The notes: generated from the sequence alone by a model not told the origin. DNA of 64,000 bases from Acidobacteriota bacterium (GCA_002730735.1 PCAU01000008.1:58313-122312), one strand, 5' to 3'; shown: positions 7,456 through 16,610, counted from the stretch's first letter. A program made the numbers and translations.

Positions 7456-10086
7456 CTACACAACCGCAAGTTCTTCAGACCGGATGTAGTCGCACTCATC
7501 CTTATGGCAGAGCAACTGGCGACCGTGCCGTTTAGTCACCTTCTCCGTCAGGAAGGGCGCTTGGCACTTCGGACAGGACTCCAATAGTGGTTTGTTCCAG
7601 AGTGTGAAATCACAGTCCGGGTAATTAGCACATCCGTAAAATGCCCTCCCTCGACGGGATTTTCGCTCAACGATGTCACCGCCGTCGTTCGGACACGTGA
7701 CGCCGGTACTTTTCAGCTTAATGTAGCGGCACTCCGGATAGCTGGTGCATGCCGTGAATTCACCAAACCTTCCTTGCTTAATGATCAAATTTGAGTCACA
7801 GCGAGGGCATTTTTCATCAAGGATCTGGTCCGGCTTGGCTGCTGCCAAGCCTTGCTTCGTCGAAATGAGTTTTCGCGTCGTTTTGCAATCTGGATATCCA
7901 GAACAAGCCAGAAACTGGCCAAAGCGTCCCCTCTTGACGACCATATCCTTACCGCAGTTCTCACAGGTCTCATCCACTTCATCCTGCCCGGCATCGCCAT
8001 TCTCGAGTTCACGGGTGTTCTGGCACTGACCTTCGACCTGCAGCAAGCCCCGAACAACCAAACGCTGCAACGTCGCCCCCGCTACGGCGTGTTTGAGAAG
8101 CACCGATTGGGCCAACCCCTTCTTGGCTTCGGCCAACGTTTCCAGTGCGAGCAACTGGCGTGGCCCAATACGGCCAAGTTTCATCGAAGAGCCGCTCCGG
8201 GCCCGTTCCGCCAAATACTTTCTCGCGACCGGCGTCAGTTGGAAATCTGGATAGCTACTGCACGCAAGGAAGAGACCAAAGCGACCGACCTTCTTAATCA
8301 TCGGGGAATTGCACTTGTCACAGACCTCGTCACTTGGCAAGCCCTCGACCTTGATGTTTGGCATCGATTCGGCCGCCTGACTTAGGTCAGCACTAAATTT
8401 TCCATAGAAATTCTCGATGGTGCCGCGATAATCGGCCTTACCATCTTCAATCTTGTCCAGTGAATCTTCCAAGTCCTTCGTGTACTCGACGTCGAGGATG
8501 TCATCAAAACTCTTAGCAAGTAGTTCCGTCACTAGTTTGCCGAGACCAGTTGGCTTAAACCGCCCTTCAATTTTCGCGACGTATTCCCGCGTCTGTAACA
8601 CCCCAATGATCGCCGCATACGTGCTAGGTCGACCGATGCCATTCTCTTCAAGTTCCTTCACGAGCGTTGCCTCACTGAACCGTGGCGGTGGTTGCGTAAA
8701 TTTTTGCTCGGGACGGAGCTGTTTAAGTTCTAACTGTTCTCCTTGCTGCATCACCGGTAAGGCGCCAGACAGAATGTCGTCCCCAGGTTCGTTACTTTTC
8801 TGGCCATTCCCCTCAGTCGCGTTCTCCTCAGCGTTCAGATCGTGGGCGGCCATCCAGCCCTTAAATTTCAGCACTGATCCCTTTACCCGGAAGGTATAAA
8901 GACCGGCGCCGATATCAACAGTGGTGTCGTCGAATCGAGCAGGAGGCATCTGAGACGCGACAAATCGGTTCCAGATCATCCGGTATAGCGAGTACTGCTC
9001 ACGTGTCAGATGCTCCTTAACCGTCTCGGGGTCATACCGCATTGAAGTTGGTCGTATCGCCTCATGAGCATCCTGAGCGCCGGTTTTCGCACGAAAGGTA
9101 TTCGGTGTCTTCGGTAAGTAATCGTCACCGAATACCTGCGCGATATGGGTACGAACGTCCTCGATCGCCTGGGACGAGACACGAGTTGAATCAGTCCGCA
9201 TGTAGGTAATGAGCCCGACGGACCCATCGTCAGGCAACTCGATACCTTCGTAGAGTTGCTGAGCAATCATCATCGTCCGCTTCACCGGCATTTTCGATGC
9301 CTGTTGGAGCTTGCTTGTTATGAACGGTGGGGCTGCGCTCTTCTTGCGCTCCTTTGTTGCGATCTTGTCAACGATAAATGGCTCGTTGGCAACAGCTTCG
9401 AGAACTACTTTCGATTCGCCTTCATTACCGACTTTGATCGTTTCGCCGTCCCGCTTTGTTAGTTTTGCCTCGAACTCGTGTGGCTGACCGGCTGCAAGCC
9501 TAGCGAAGATATGCCAGTATTCTTCAGGCTGGAATCGTTCGATCGCCTGCTCACGATCACAAATCAGTCGCAAAGCCACCGATTGCACCCGACCAGCGCT
9601 TAGTCCGCGGCGCACCTTGTCCCACAAGAGCGGGCTAAGCTTATAGCCAACAAGGCGGTCTAGGACACGACGGGCCTGCTGCGCATCGACCATTCTCTGA
9701 TCAATGTCACCGGGGTGTTCGAGTGCTTCAAGAATTGCAGTCTTCGTAATCTCGTTGAAGGTAAGCCTGTGAATCTTACGCTTCTTCCCGGCAAGTTCAC
9801 TGGCCAGGTGCCAACCGATCGCCTCGCCCTCACGATCCGGGTCTGTTGCTACATAAATATGGACAGCATTCTTAGCCGCCGCTCGTAATTCCTTGATAAC
9901 CTTCTTTCGGCCAGGAATCGGTTCGTACGCCGGAATGAACCCCTCGTCAATATCTACACCCAATTTACTCTTCGGTAGATCACGAATGTGTCCCATTGAG
10001 GCGACGACCTTAAAGTCCTTGCCGAGGTACTTATTGATGGTCTTTGCTTTCGCGGGCGATTCAACCACCATTAGCGACTTAGGCAT
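7456..10086 (-). CDS. topA: DNA topoisomerase I with an extra domain between its zinc ribbons (876 aa)
   Basis: Type IA topoisomerase that relaxes negative supercoils. The Toprim domain (SLMVVESPAKAKTI, then TDPDREGEAI) is followed by the active-site region GLITYMRTDS with catalytic Tyr near residue 295. The C-terminus has five zinc-ribbon-like units. In the first the fourth cysteine is replaced (SYPDF instead of YPxC). A segment of about 90 residues (roughly 616-707, bases 7966-8241) then separates it from the second unit. That segment contains IGPRQLLALETLAEAKKG and LQRLVVRGLLQVE and resembles a winged helix such as that of PriA. I take the ATG at 10086, where the family start MPKSLMVVESP begins; the open frame extends upstream to 10146. 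Confidence 0.95.
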   Translation of the reverse strand: MPKSLMVVESPAKAKTINKYLGKDFKVVASMGHIRDLPKSKLGVDIDEGFIPAYEPIPGRKKVIKELRAAAKNAVHIYVATDPDREGEAIGWHLASELAGKKRKIHRLTFNEITKTAILEALEHPGDIDQRMVDAQQARRVLDRLVGYKLSPLLWDKVRRGLSAGRVQSVALRLICDREQAIERFQPEEYWHIFARLAAGQPHEFEAKLTKRDGETIKVGNEGESKVVLEAVANEPFIVDKIATKERKKSAAPPFITSKLQQASKMPVKRTMMIAQQLYEGIELPDDGSVGLITYMRTDSTRVSSQAIEDVRTHIAQVFGDDYLPKTPNTFRAKTGAQDAHEAIRPTSMRYDPETVKEHLTREQYSLYRMIWNRFVASQMPPARFDDTTVDIGAGLYTFRVKGSVLKFKGWMAAHDLNAEENATEGNGQKSNEPGDDILSGALPVMQQGEQLELKQLRPEQKFTQPPPRFSEATLVKELEENGIGRPSTYAAIIGVLQTREYVAKIEGRFKPTGLGKLVTELLAKSFDDILDVEYTKDLEDSLDKIEDGKADYRGTIENFYGKFSADLSQAAESMPNIKVEGLPSDEVCDKCNSPMIKKVGRFGLFLACSSYPDFQLTPVARKYLAERARSGSSMKLGRIGPRQLLALETLAEAKKGLAQSVLLKHAVAGATLQRLVVRGLLQVEGQCQNTRELENGDAGQDEVDETCENCGKDMVVKRGRFGQFLACSGYPDCKTTRKLISTKQGLAAAKPDQILDEKCPRCDSNLIIKQGRFGEFTACTSYPECRYIKLKSTGVTCPNDGGDIVERKSRRGRAFYGCANYPDCDFTLWNKPLLESCPKCQAPFLTEKVTKRHGRQLLCHKDECDYIRSEELAVV

Positions 10087-10165
10087 CGTTGCAACCCTCA
10101 ACCTCTTCCGTCGGCCGACCACAGCGTGGTTAATGCCGAAAGACACCCCCTGAACTACGTTACCA

Positions 10166-10185
10166 TTTTCCGTTTATACGGAAAA
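10166..10185 (-). repeat. Perfect 8-bp inverted repeat in topA leader
   Basis: TTTTCCGT and ACGGAAAA are perfect reverse complements with a TTAT loop. A second imperfect stem (AAcGCC ... GGCaTT, about 10187-10207) adjoins it. On the topA (minus) strand that second stem is followed by six T, so it resembles a terminator or attenuator ahead of topA. It could instead be a binding site for a dimeric regulator. Function is not shown. Confidence 0.45.
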
Positions 10186-10366
10186 AACGCCCTATCTAAA
10201 GGCATTTAATGAGTGGCCTCCAGCTAGGAACGAGCACTCTCCCAAAAGGTATCGTCCAGTCACTCCAGAACCTTTGCTTAAACCGAAATAATGTCCTGAA
10301 TTGGAAGGGGCTTTCCAGAACAGAATGCCAGCGGGACAGCTTCTATTACGGAACAAGTGAAACTAC

Positions 10367-10396
10367 TTGCACCGCTTAAGTGTCCCTGACTATAGT
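10367..10396 (+). promoter_or_regulatory. Sigma-70-type promoter for the TPR gene
   Basis: TTGCAC (10367-10372) and TATAGT (10391-10396) are separated by 18 bp. Transcription would begin near 10403, about 20 bp before the ATG at 10424. Match and spacing are good; there is no experimental support. Confidence 0.5.
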
Positions 10397-10423
10397 TGAA
10401 CCTTAGAGATTCTTGTGGTCGAA

Positions 10424-10762
10424 ATGAATTTGCGTATCGCTCTCCTGTTGACCCTAGCTACCATGTCAACGGCCGTCTCAGCCGATGACCGCTCTGATGC
10501 GAAACGTCAGGTGGAGTTTGGCATCGAAGTCGCCGAACGCGGCTTGTGGCGTGAAGCTACATATCGGTGGAACCGAGCTGTGGAGATTGATCCCACCTAT
10601 GCAGCCGCCTGGAACAACCTTGCCATCGCCTACGAACATGCGGGCAAATTCGATGATGCTCGTAAAGCATACGAGCAAGCTGGCAAACTCGACCCTGACA
10701 ATCTGACCATACAGCAGAATTTTGACCTATTCAAAGAGCTCAATGAGCGTACGACTCGCTAG
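10424..10762 (+). CDS. Small exported TPR protein (112 aa)
   Basis: A signal peptide (LRIALLLTLATMSTAVSADD) is followed by about two and a half tetratricopeptide repeats, with AAAWNNLAIAYEHAGKFDDA as the clearest unit. TPR modules bind other proteins. It overlaps the next lipoprotein gene by 20 bp, so the two are probably coupled and may form one envelope unit. The start is given as ATG 10424; a GTG at 10415 is the other possibility and adds three residues. A sigma-70-like promoter stands 28 bp upstream of the ATG. Confidence 0.75.
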   Translation: MNLRIALLLTLATMSTAVSADDRSDAKRQVEFGIEVAERGLWREATYRWNRAVEIDPTYAAAWNNLAIAYEHAGKFDDARKAYEQAGKLDPDNLTIQQNFDLFKELNERTTR

Positions 10763-11510
10763 CAGCGCAGTGGCTCTCGCTTTACTAACGGCATGCAGTA
10801 GCGCAGGTTCGCTTCACGAAGTGGCGATCGAAACGCCTCTCCAACCAAAGCTCGACGTCTCGTCCTTCAGTCACATTCTCATCGCCGGATTTATTGTCGG
10901 CGGTAGTGACGAAGTCGATGCCAACCGTGAGACTGCGCGTCTGTTACGTAGTCAACTCAGAAATCGATCAGATCTTCGGGTGGTTGAGGCCGATGTACTG
11001 TCACTAACCGAAATGGCTCTCCGAAAAGAGGTCGGCGAGGGCTTTAATGATGCCGTTCCGCTCGCCGAACCAAATACGATCGCTGAGGAACAGGAGTTGG
11101 AGGAATACGAGCGGGTCTTTGCTGACCTCGGCTTCTGGCAAGAACTTGGTGCCAGTCACCAGCAACCGCTGATCGTGACAGGCACGGTGTTGTTCACACC
11201 ACATGCGCGCGCCGGCTTTGTTACGCAGGAGCAGGAATCCTATGATTCGTTCGGGCGACGACGTGTCGTTCCAATTCGTGCCTACCGAGAGCGTACTGGC
11301 TACGTTCTTAGCCCGAAATTCGTCTTCATTGATGGACGGACAGGCGCCACTTTGTACACTGAGTCACACCGAGAAGAGATCCTGTACGAGGCCGAGCAGA
11401 ACACACCGGCACTTTCCTCATATTTTGAGTTAATGGACCGACTACTCCCAACCTTCCTGAGCGCACTAAGTACGCAGACCATTCGCGGCACACGTATACT
11501 ACTAAGGTAG
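10743..11510 (+). CDS. Predicted lipoprotein of unknown function (255 aa)
   Basis: The ATG at 10743 lies inside the end of the TPR gene and begins a short lipoprotein signal with lipobox LTAC, placing Cys18 at the mature N-terminus. The body starts with a strand-rich part (SHILIAGFIVGG) that resembles the nucleotide-free fold of lipoproteins that act in assembly of outer-membrane machinery, but no family was recognised. There is an acidic stretch near residue 120 (AEEQELEEYERVF) and a C-terminal helix. Translational overlap with the upstream exported TPR protein suggests a joint envelope function. Confidence 0.7.
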   Translation: MSVRLASSAVALALLTACSSAGSLHEVAIETPLQPKLDVSSFSHILIAGFIVGGSDEVDANRETARLLRSQLRNRSDLRVVEADVLSLTEMALRKEVGEGFNDAVPLAEPNTIAEEQELEEYERVFADLGFWQELGASHQQPLIVTGTVLFTPHARAGFVTQEQESYDSFGRRRVVPIRAYRERTGYVLSPKFVFIDGRTGATLYTESHREEILYEAEQNTPALSSYFELMDRLLPTFLSALSTQTIRGTRILLR

Positions 11511-11579
11511 CCTTGGCCTGATCTTGGCGTTTCCCTCACAAGCTCTTATTTTGCAGAGACATCTAACGGAGTGATACTC

Positions 11580-11604
11580 TAGGGTGCTGGCGGTGCCCAT
11601 CCTA
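11580..11604 (+). promoter_or_regulatory. Hairpin in the rplU leader
   Basis: The stem TAGGGTG / CATCCTA (one G-U pair) encloses a second small stem GGC / GCC. It lies 91 bp before the rplU start. Ribosomal protein operons are often controlled by such leaders, in which the protein binds its own mRNA. A weak promoter candidate (TTGCAG 11551-11556, TACTCT 11575-11580) would start transcription inside the hairpin, which argues against it, so the role is uncertain. Confidence 0.3.
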
Positions 11605-11694
11605 GCTTCCCAGTGGTAGCCCGTCGGTTCACACTTAGGCTATTTGGGGTCCTTGGATTGGCATGGCTCGAATATGAATTAAGGAGCGTTGGCG

Positions 11695-12009
11695 GTGTAT
11701 GCAATCATTCAAAGCGGTGGGCGGCAGGTTCGGGTGAGCCCGGGCACGCTGGTCACGATCGACCGAGTCCCTAAGGCAGCTGGACAGGAAATCAGTTTCG
11801 ACCGAGTACTGCTGATCGGCAAGGACGGCGGAGAGATTGTTACTGGTTCGCCTTATGTGACGGAGGCGTCAGTTGTGGGTGTTGTCGATGCTGTGGTCCG
11901 TGGACCGAAAATTAGAGTTTTTCAGAAGAAGCGTCGCAAGGGGATGCGACGGACTTTAGGGCACCGGAGTGTACTAACGCGTGTCCGGGTTAAAGACATT
12001 CGCGCATAG
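11695..12009 (+). CDS. rplU: 50S ribosomal protein L21 (104 aa)
   Basis: The sequence begins MYAIIQSGGRQVRVSPG, the standard L21 start, and ends with the typical HRSVLTRVRVKDI tail. L21 binds 23S rRNA in the large subunit. I use the GTG at 11695 because AAGGAG (11681-11686) stands eight bases upstream. A TTG at 11689 is open but only two bases from that site and would add MA before the canonical start. It leads the rplU-rpmA-obgE-nadD-rsfS cluster. Confidence 0.95.
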   Translation: MYAIIQSGGRQVRVSPGTLVTIDRVPKAAGQEISFDRVLLIGKDGGEIVTGSPYVTEASVVGVVDAVVRGPKIRVFQKKRRKGMRRTLGHRSVLTRVRVKDIRA

Positions 12010-12042
12010 ACATAAAGCCATATTTCCCCTAGGTACGAAGCG

Positions 12043-12303
12043 ATGGCACATAAAAAGGGACAAGGCAGTTCAAGGAACGGACGAGACAGTAATGCCCAGC
12101 GGCTGGGTGTCAAGAAATACGACGGCAATCTAGTCCCTGGTGGAGCTATTCTAATCCGGCAACGCGGGCGACGTTTTCGACCAGGCCTCAACGTTGGATT
12201 GGGTAAAGACGATACGCTCTTTGCAAAGACTTCTGGCCGAGTGCGCTTTGAGGACCACGGAGCTCGTGGCCGAGTCATTAGCGTGCTTCCCCTCGAAACC
12301 TGA
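12043..12303 (+). CDS. rpmA: 50S ribosomal protein L27 (86 aa)
   Basis: The protein starts [20 protein letters not shown], the classical L27 N-terminus that reaches the peptidyl transferase centre, with no N-terminal cleavage extension of the type seen in Firmicutes. The length fits. It lies 33 bp behind rplU and 55 bp before obgE, a conserved order. Confidence 0.97.
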   Translation: MAHKKGQGSSRNGRDSNAQRLGVKKYDGNLVPGGAILIRQRGRRFRPGLNVGLGKDDTLFAKTSGRVRFEDHGARGRVISVLPLET

Positions 12304-12358
12304 ATCTCGAGTCATCTTACCGCGCTTCAATAATGTTTTGGGCGCTGCAACCGCTCCC

Positions 12359-13414
12359 ATGTTCGTCGACGAAGTCGACATCCACGTCACCGCCGGCCAC
12401 GGCGGTCGAGGCTGCCTGAGTTTTCGCCGAGAGAAGTTCGTCCCTCGAGGAGGTCCTGACGGCGGCGATGGTGGCTGTGGAGGCTCCATTCACATCATCG
12501 CCAGTCCCCATCACAACACACTGGTTCACTACCGATTTCATCCTGAGTTTCGTGCGCGGCGCGGCGCACATGGTGAGGGTGCGAATCGAAGTGGACGTAA
12601 CGGCGGCGACCTCGAACTCGAAGTGCCAGTGGGCACCATCGTCTATGAAATGGCCGAAGATGGACCCATCGAATTGGCCGATCTGACCGATGTTGGTCAG
12701 CAGTTGCTCGCTGCTAAAGGTGGGTTGGGCGGCCGCGGCAACGCCAGATTTGCAACTTCGACCAACCAAGCGCCCCGTCATGCGGAACCTGGACTCGAAG
12801 GTGAAGACCGGCAACTACGGCTGAGGCTAAAGCTGCTAGCCGACGTAGGAATCGTCGGGTTCCCGAACGTGGGAAAATCGACTCTCATCGCACACATCTC
12901 AGCCGCACGACCAAAGATTGCAGACTATCCCTTCACCACACTGTCTCCTAATCTTGGTGTCGTGGGCCTGTCAGATAACCGCAGTTTTGTTGTCGCGGAC
13001 ATACCAGGTCTTATTGAAGGCGCCCACAGTGGCTATGGCCTAGGACATCGGTTTCTCAGTCATCTTGAGCGCACCAAGGTTCTGGTACACATCATCGACG
13101 TATCATCGGCGTCGGGTCGCGACCCGCTTAACGACTACGATGCGATCCGTCGTGAACTAGCCCTCTACTCCACCGATCCAAATGACGAAGTCAGGCCGCT
13201 TGACCAGCGACCTCAGGTAGTCGCCGCGAACAAGATTGATGCATTAGACGAACCGTCAAGGCTCGATCGTCTTAGTGCAGTGCTTCGCGAGCAGGAAGTG
13301 CCCGTTTATCCAATTTCCGCCGTCACCGGTGAGGGACTGCAACCGCTGCTTGAGGCCCTCTGGCAAACTGTGTCGGGAACCGCTCAATCGGTCCCGCCGG
13401 CAACACAAAAATGA
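12359..13414 (+). CDS. obgE: GTPase Obg/CgtA (351 aa)
   Basis: Obg-type GTPase involved in late large-subunit assembly and stress control. The glycine-rich Obg fold begins MFVDEVDIHVTAGHGG. The G domain follows with G1 GFPNVGKST (about residue 167), switch PFTTLSPNLG, G3 DIPGLIEGA and G4 NKID. No C-terminal OCT domain is seen. The ATG at 12359 matches the family start; the open frame upstream overlaps rpmA and is not coding. The stop overlaps the nadD start (ATGA). Confidence 0.96.
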   Translation: MFVDEVDIHVTAGHGGRGCLSFRREKFVPRGGPDGGDGGCGGSIHIIASPHHNTLVHYRFHPEFRARRGAHGEGANRSGRNGGDLELEVPVGTIVYEMAEDGPIELADLTDVGQQLLAAKGGLGGRGNARFATSTNQAPRHAEPGLEGEDRQLRLRLKLLADVGIVGFPNVGKSTLIAHISAARPKIADYPFTTLSPNLGVVGLSDNRSFVVADIPGLIEGAHSGYGLGHRFLSHLERTKVLVHIIDVSSASGRDPLNDYDAIRRELALYSTDPNDEVRPLDQRPQVVAANKIDALDEPSRLDRLSAVLREQEVPVYPISAVTGEGLQPLLEALWQTVSGTAQSVPPATQK

Positions 13415-14097
13415 ATATGTTCGAGCGAACCGGCTTGCTCGGCGGAACATTCGACCCTGCACATAATGGACACGTCTCCATCGCTGAAACCGCTAAGCGG
13501 GTGTTCAAACTTGACCGTGTGCTCCTAATCCCGACCCGAGTACCGCCACATCGATTATCGGCACCAATGGCGTCGCCTTCGGACCGGTTAGCGATGGTGG
13601 AACTGGCAGTCCAGGGGCACCAAGGTTTGGCCGCTTCTGACCTAGAACTACAGGGTCCAGTGCCTACATACACCACAGAAACGCTACAGCGCTTGATTGA
13701 TGGGGGCCAATCAAGATTGCGATTGTTCTTCATCACTGGCGCTGATGCTTTTGCAGACATCACCAACTGGCAGGGCTATCCAGAGTTACTCGATCAGTCG
13801 CACTTCGTCGTTCTATCACGACCTGGCCACGACTTGAGCACACTCCGGCACAGTCTTCCAGAAATAGCACACAGATTTCACGAGGTAAGCCTTGAGGACT
13901 TGGGCCCTTTCCCCGATAAGGGACGGACAGCGATTTTTTCGATTGAGGCCAACGCACCAGACATCGCATCCAGTCTGATCCGCCGCCGCTTGTCCGTCGG
14001 GGCATCAATAGATGACCTCGTACCGAGAGGCATCGCAGAGTATATCCACGCGCACCGCCTTTATGGACCGTCACCAAGCGGCAGGCACTTTCAATGA
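13411..14097 (+). CDS. nadD: Nicotinate mononucleotide adenylyltransferase NadD (228 aa)
   Basis: Transfers AMP from ATP to nicotinate mononucleotide in NAD synthesis. The nucleotidyl-transferase motif GGTFDPAHNGH sits near the N-terminus and the C-terminal half contains SSLIRRRLSVG (the ISSTxIR motif variant). Start codon overlaps the obgE stop and the stop overlaps the rsfS start, so the three are coupled. nadE, the next step of the pathway, is also in this window at 25309 but in another transcription unit. Confidence 0.95.
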   Translation: MNMFERTGLLGGTFDPAHNGHVSIAETAKRVFKLDRVLLIPTRVPPHRLSAPMASPSDRLAMVELAVQGHQGLAASDLELQGPVPTYTTETLQRLIDGGQSRLRLFFITGADAFADITNWQGYPELLDQSHFVVLSRPGHDLSTLRHSLPEIAHRFHEVSLEDLGPFPDKGRTAIFSIEANAPDIASSLIRRRLSVGASIDDLVPRGIAEYIHAHRLYGPSPSGRHFQ

Positions 14098-14486
14098 GTG
14101 ATACACAAAGACAGGAGGGTGAGCTTCCTGGGTTACCCAAGGCTATTAGAGCGAGTGTCCTTGCGGCACAGAAAAAGAAAGCCTCTGACGTTGTCGTGTT
14201 GGATTTAAGAACTGCCTTTGCTTTTACCGATTTTTTCGTTATTTGCTCAGGCCTTCACCCCCGTCAAGTAAAAGCCATCGCCGAAGGCATCGAAGATCAA
14301 CTCCGACAGAGCGGCTCAAAGCCTGCGGTCATTGAAGGAACTGAACATTCCGAATGGATATTGCTGGATTTCTTCGACTTCGTAGTCCACGTGTTCACTC
14401 CAGACGTTCGAAAATTTTACGGCCTAGAGCAACTCTGGGGTGATGCCGAACGACTTGAGGTGGACTATTCAGAAATGGCTGAATGA
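14094..14486 (+). CDS. rsfS: Ribosomal silencing factor RsfS (130 aa)
   Basis: RsfS (Iojap family) binds L14 and blocks subunit joining when nutrients are scarce. Conserved segments are DVVVLDLR, FTDFFVICSG and HVFTPDVRKFYGLEQLWGDA, in order along the protein. It begins with about 25 extra residues before the core. It follows nadD with an ATGA overlap, the usual arrangement. Confidence 0.94.
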   Translation: MSDTQRQEGELPGLPKAIRASVLAAQKKKASDVVVLDLRTAFAFTDFFVICSGLHPRQVKAIAEGIEDQLRQSGSKPAVIEGTEHSEWILLDFFDFVVHVFTPDVRKFYGLEQLWGDAERLEVDYSEMAE

Positions 14487-14544
14487 TTGCCAGAGGTGTT
14501 GCGACAGCCGACCCAGACCGAAGATACGAAGCAGATGAAGGTGA

Positions 14545-15138
14545 TTACGGCGGTGGAAATCGTGCAGTGGCGGCCACAATGACCGCCTCCGAAACCTCAG
14601 CCTTCGACCGCTCCCCGTCAATTGTGACCCAACATTCGTCACTCGCTAGCCTCAAGTAATTCTCTCGTACCCGCGTCAGCATCTCTAGATCTCGCTCGTA
14701 GTGATCGCGGTCTTGGACCTTCCGACGAGCTGCCGTGTCAGCTGAAATGTCAAGCAGAACTGTGAGGTCTGGCTTTGGCAGATGCCGCTGCATGTCCGTT
14801 AACCACACTGGGTCCAGGTGCTGCGCTTCACCATAGGCGATACTGGAAGCCAAATAGCGGTCGCAGATTACCATGAGGCCACCAGCCAACCAGCGATTTA
14901 GATCGGCGCGACGTTCAAATCGATTCGCAACATACAACAACTGCATCACTTCGGGCGCATATTCGCGCTCACCCTGCAATGCGCGTGCGATTTCTTCGCC
15001 GATTGTGGTGCCGTAATCTGGAAAGGATTCGACGCGAGCCTTATGACCCTGCTCCCTTAGGTGATCACGAAGGTGCTTGGCCTGGGTCTCTTTCCCGCTT
15101 TGATCTAGCCCCTCGAATGCAATAAGAAGTCCCGCCAT
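14545..15138 (-). CDS. tmk: Thymidylate kinase (197 aa)
   Basis: Phosphorylates dTMP to dTDP. The P-loop is in AFEGLDQSGKETQ near residue 7, the DR(Y) motif is VICDRYLASSIAYG near 92, and a lid-like Arg-rich stretch (DTAARRKVQDRDHYE) lies near 140. The P-loop has Gln where many bacterial enzymes have Gly, close to the human-type form, but the rest is standard. The ATG at 15138 is the family start; it lies 32 bp after lysA stops. The gene is convergent with rsfS. Confidence 0.9.
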   Translation of the reverse strand: MAGLLIAFEGLDQSGKETQAKHLRDHLREQGHKARVESFPDYGTTIGEEIARALQGEREYAPEVMQLLYVANRFERRADLNRWLAGGLMVICDRYLASSIAYGEAQHLDPVWLTDMQRHLPKPDLTVLLDISADTAARRKVQDRDHYERDLEMLTRVRENYLRLASDECWVTIDGERSKAEVSEAVIVAATARFPPP

Positions 15139-15170
15139 CTGATCAATCGTGTCGGCCACTAAGAGAGGCA

Positions 15171-16418
15171 CTACACCTCTTGAGCCAACATTGCCTCCAC
15201 AGTTTGACGCCGTCGAATAAGGGTCCACGCCCCGTCCTCAACCAAGACCTCAGCCGGCATCGGACGACGATTATAATTCGAGGACATAGCAGCACAATAG
15301 GCTCCGGTGTCAAGAATTGCCACGAGATCATCAACCTGCATTGGTGGTAATTTGTAATCAGTACCAAACGAATCGCTACTCTCGCAGACAGGGCCGACAA
15401 CATCAACAGCGTAATCCACTCCGACTCGAGACTTGACCGAAATTACGCGGTGGCGAGCACCATAGAGCGCGGGACGCAGACACTCGGTCATTCCCGCATC
15501 TAAAACAACAAAGGTCCTGCCATCAGGGTGTGACTTTACGTCAATGACGCGTGAGACGAGTGCTCCCGCTGGCCCAACGATGAACCTTCCTGGCTCAAGC
15601 ACGAGCGTTAGTCCTGAACCGCTCACTTCCTTAAGTAAAGCTTCTGCATATTCGGTGAGGTCGAGACCAGGAGTGTCGTCGTAAGATATGCCAACCCCTC
15701 CTCCTACATCCACGTACTCAAGTGGCAGACCCTCAGCCATAAGGGATTGCGCTAGGTCAACAGCCGTGGCAGCCGCACAGCGGAGTGGTGCGACCTTAAC
15801 GATTTGGGAACCAATATGTACATGGATACCTATGATCCTGAGCCCGGGCCGTGTCGCCATCTCACGGCAAATCGCTGGTGCTTCACTCAACGCAACACCG
15901 AACTTATCTCGACTGGCGCCAGTGGAAATGTGTGGGTGGCTCATCGATTCAATATCGGGGTTTACGCGTAGCGCCACGTTAGCCCTTTGGCCGTGTGCGG
16001 TAGCGATCGCATCAATCCGTTCCAACTCTCCTACCGACTCCGCATTAATTGCTTTGAGGTCCAGAGACACCGCTTTGGCTAGGTCGTCGGTCCGTTTTCC
16101 AACACCAGTAAAGACGATCTGATTCGGGGTGAAACCCGCGTGCAAGGCCACATCGATCTCGCCTGAAGAATTCGCATCTGCAGCGGAACCCAGAGAATGC
16201 AATAGACGCAGTATTCCCAGAGTTGAGTTCGCCTTTAGCGCATAGTGGACAGCGTGAGGATGTTTCTGAAATGCGGCATCGAACATCGAAAACTGACGGC
16301 AGATGACATGAGCCGCGTAGACGTAGACTGGCGTGCCTTCCATTTGAGCTATTCGCGCAAGTGGCACGGCCTGACACGCGAGCCCATCGGGTGAATTATC
16401 AAATGCTTCGTCAGACAC
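15171..16418 (-). CDS. lysA: Diaminopimelate decarboxylase (415 aa)
   Basis: Last step of lysine synthesis, PLP-dependent. The fold-type III barrel has the PLP lysine in VHYALKANST (about residue 58), the HVHIGSQI motif and a glycine-rich VDVGGGVGI, then GRFIVGPAGALV, and the C-terminal CESSDSFG and GAYCAAMSSNYN. The start is the GTG at 16418. It stands just upstream of tmk on the same strand. Confidence 0.96.
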   Translation of the reverse strand: MSDEAFDNSPDGLACQAVPLARIAQMEGTPVYVYAAHVICRQFSMFDAAFQKHPHAVHYALKANSTLGILRLLHSLGSAADANSSGEIDVALHAGFTPNQIVFTGVGKRTDDLAKAVSLDLKAINAESVGELERIDAIATAHGQRANVALRVNPDIESMSHPHISTGASRDKFGVALSEAPAICREMATRPGLRIIGIHVHIGSQIVKVAPLRCAAATAVDLAQSLMAEGLPLEYVDVGGGVGISYDDTPGLDLTEYAEALLKEVSGSGLTLVLEPGRFIVGPAGALVSRVIDVKSHPDGRTFVVLDAGMTECLRPALYGARHRVISVKSRVGVDYAVDVVGPVCESSDSFGTDYKLPPMQVDDLVAILDTGAYCAAMSSNYNRRPMPAEVLVEDGAWTLIRRRQTVEAMLAQEV

Positions 16419-16610
16419 GTTCTCTACACTAAGGGGATGGGCAATTGAGGTTTCATCGCGCGTGCCGAATAGCGTCAGGGCTCGCTAACATTGTAGATCG
16501 GGAGAAATTCTCCGCCAGTGATCGACCAATTCGGAGCGCACAGCCCAGTAGGCGGGAATTGAAGCCGCTTTTCGCTACTCGAACTAAACCACTGTGAAGA
16601 AAGTACTTGG

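Larger units (their letters stand above)
10087..10414. other. Divergent intergenic region topA / TPR gene
   Basis: About 330 bp without a gene. It holds a perfect inverted repeat (10166-10185), a second weaker one beside it, and a good plus-strand promoter near 10367-10396. No other coding or RNA signal was seen. Confidence 0.6.

Noticed and set aside
7852-8385. Long plus-strand frame inside topA
   Set aside because: It is antisense to well-conserved topA text and has no protein family features.
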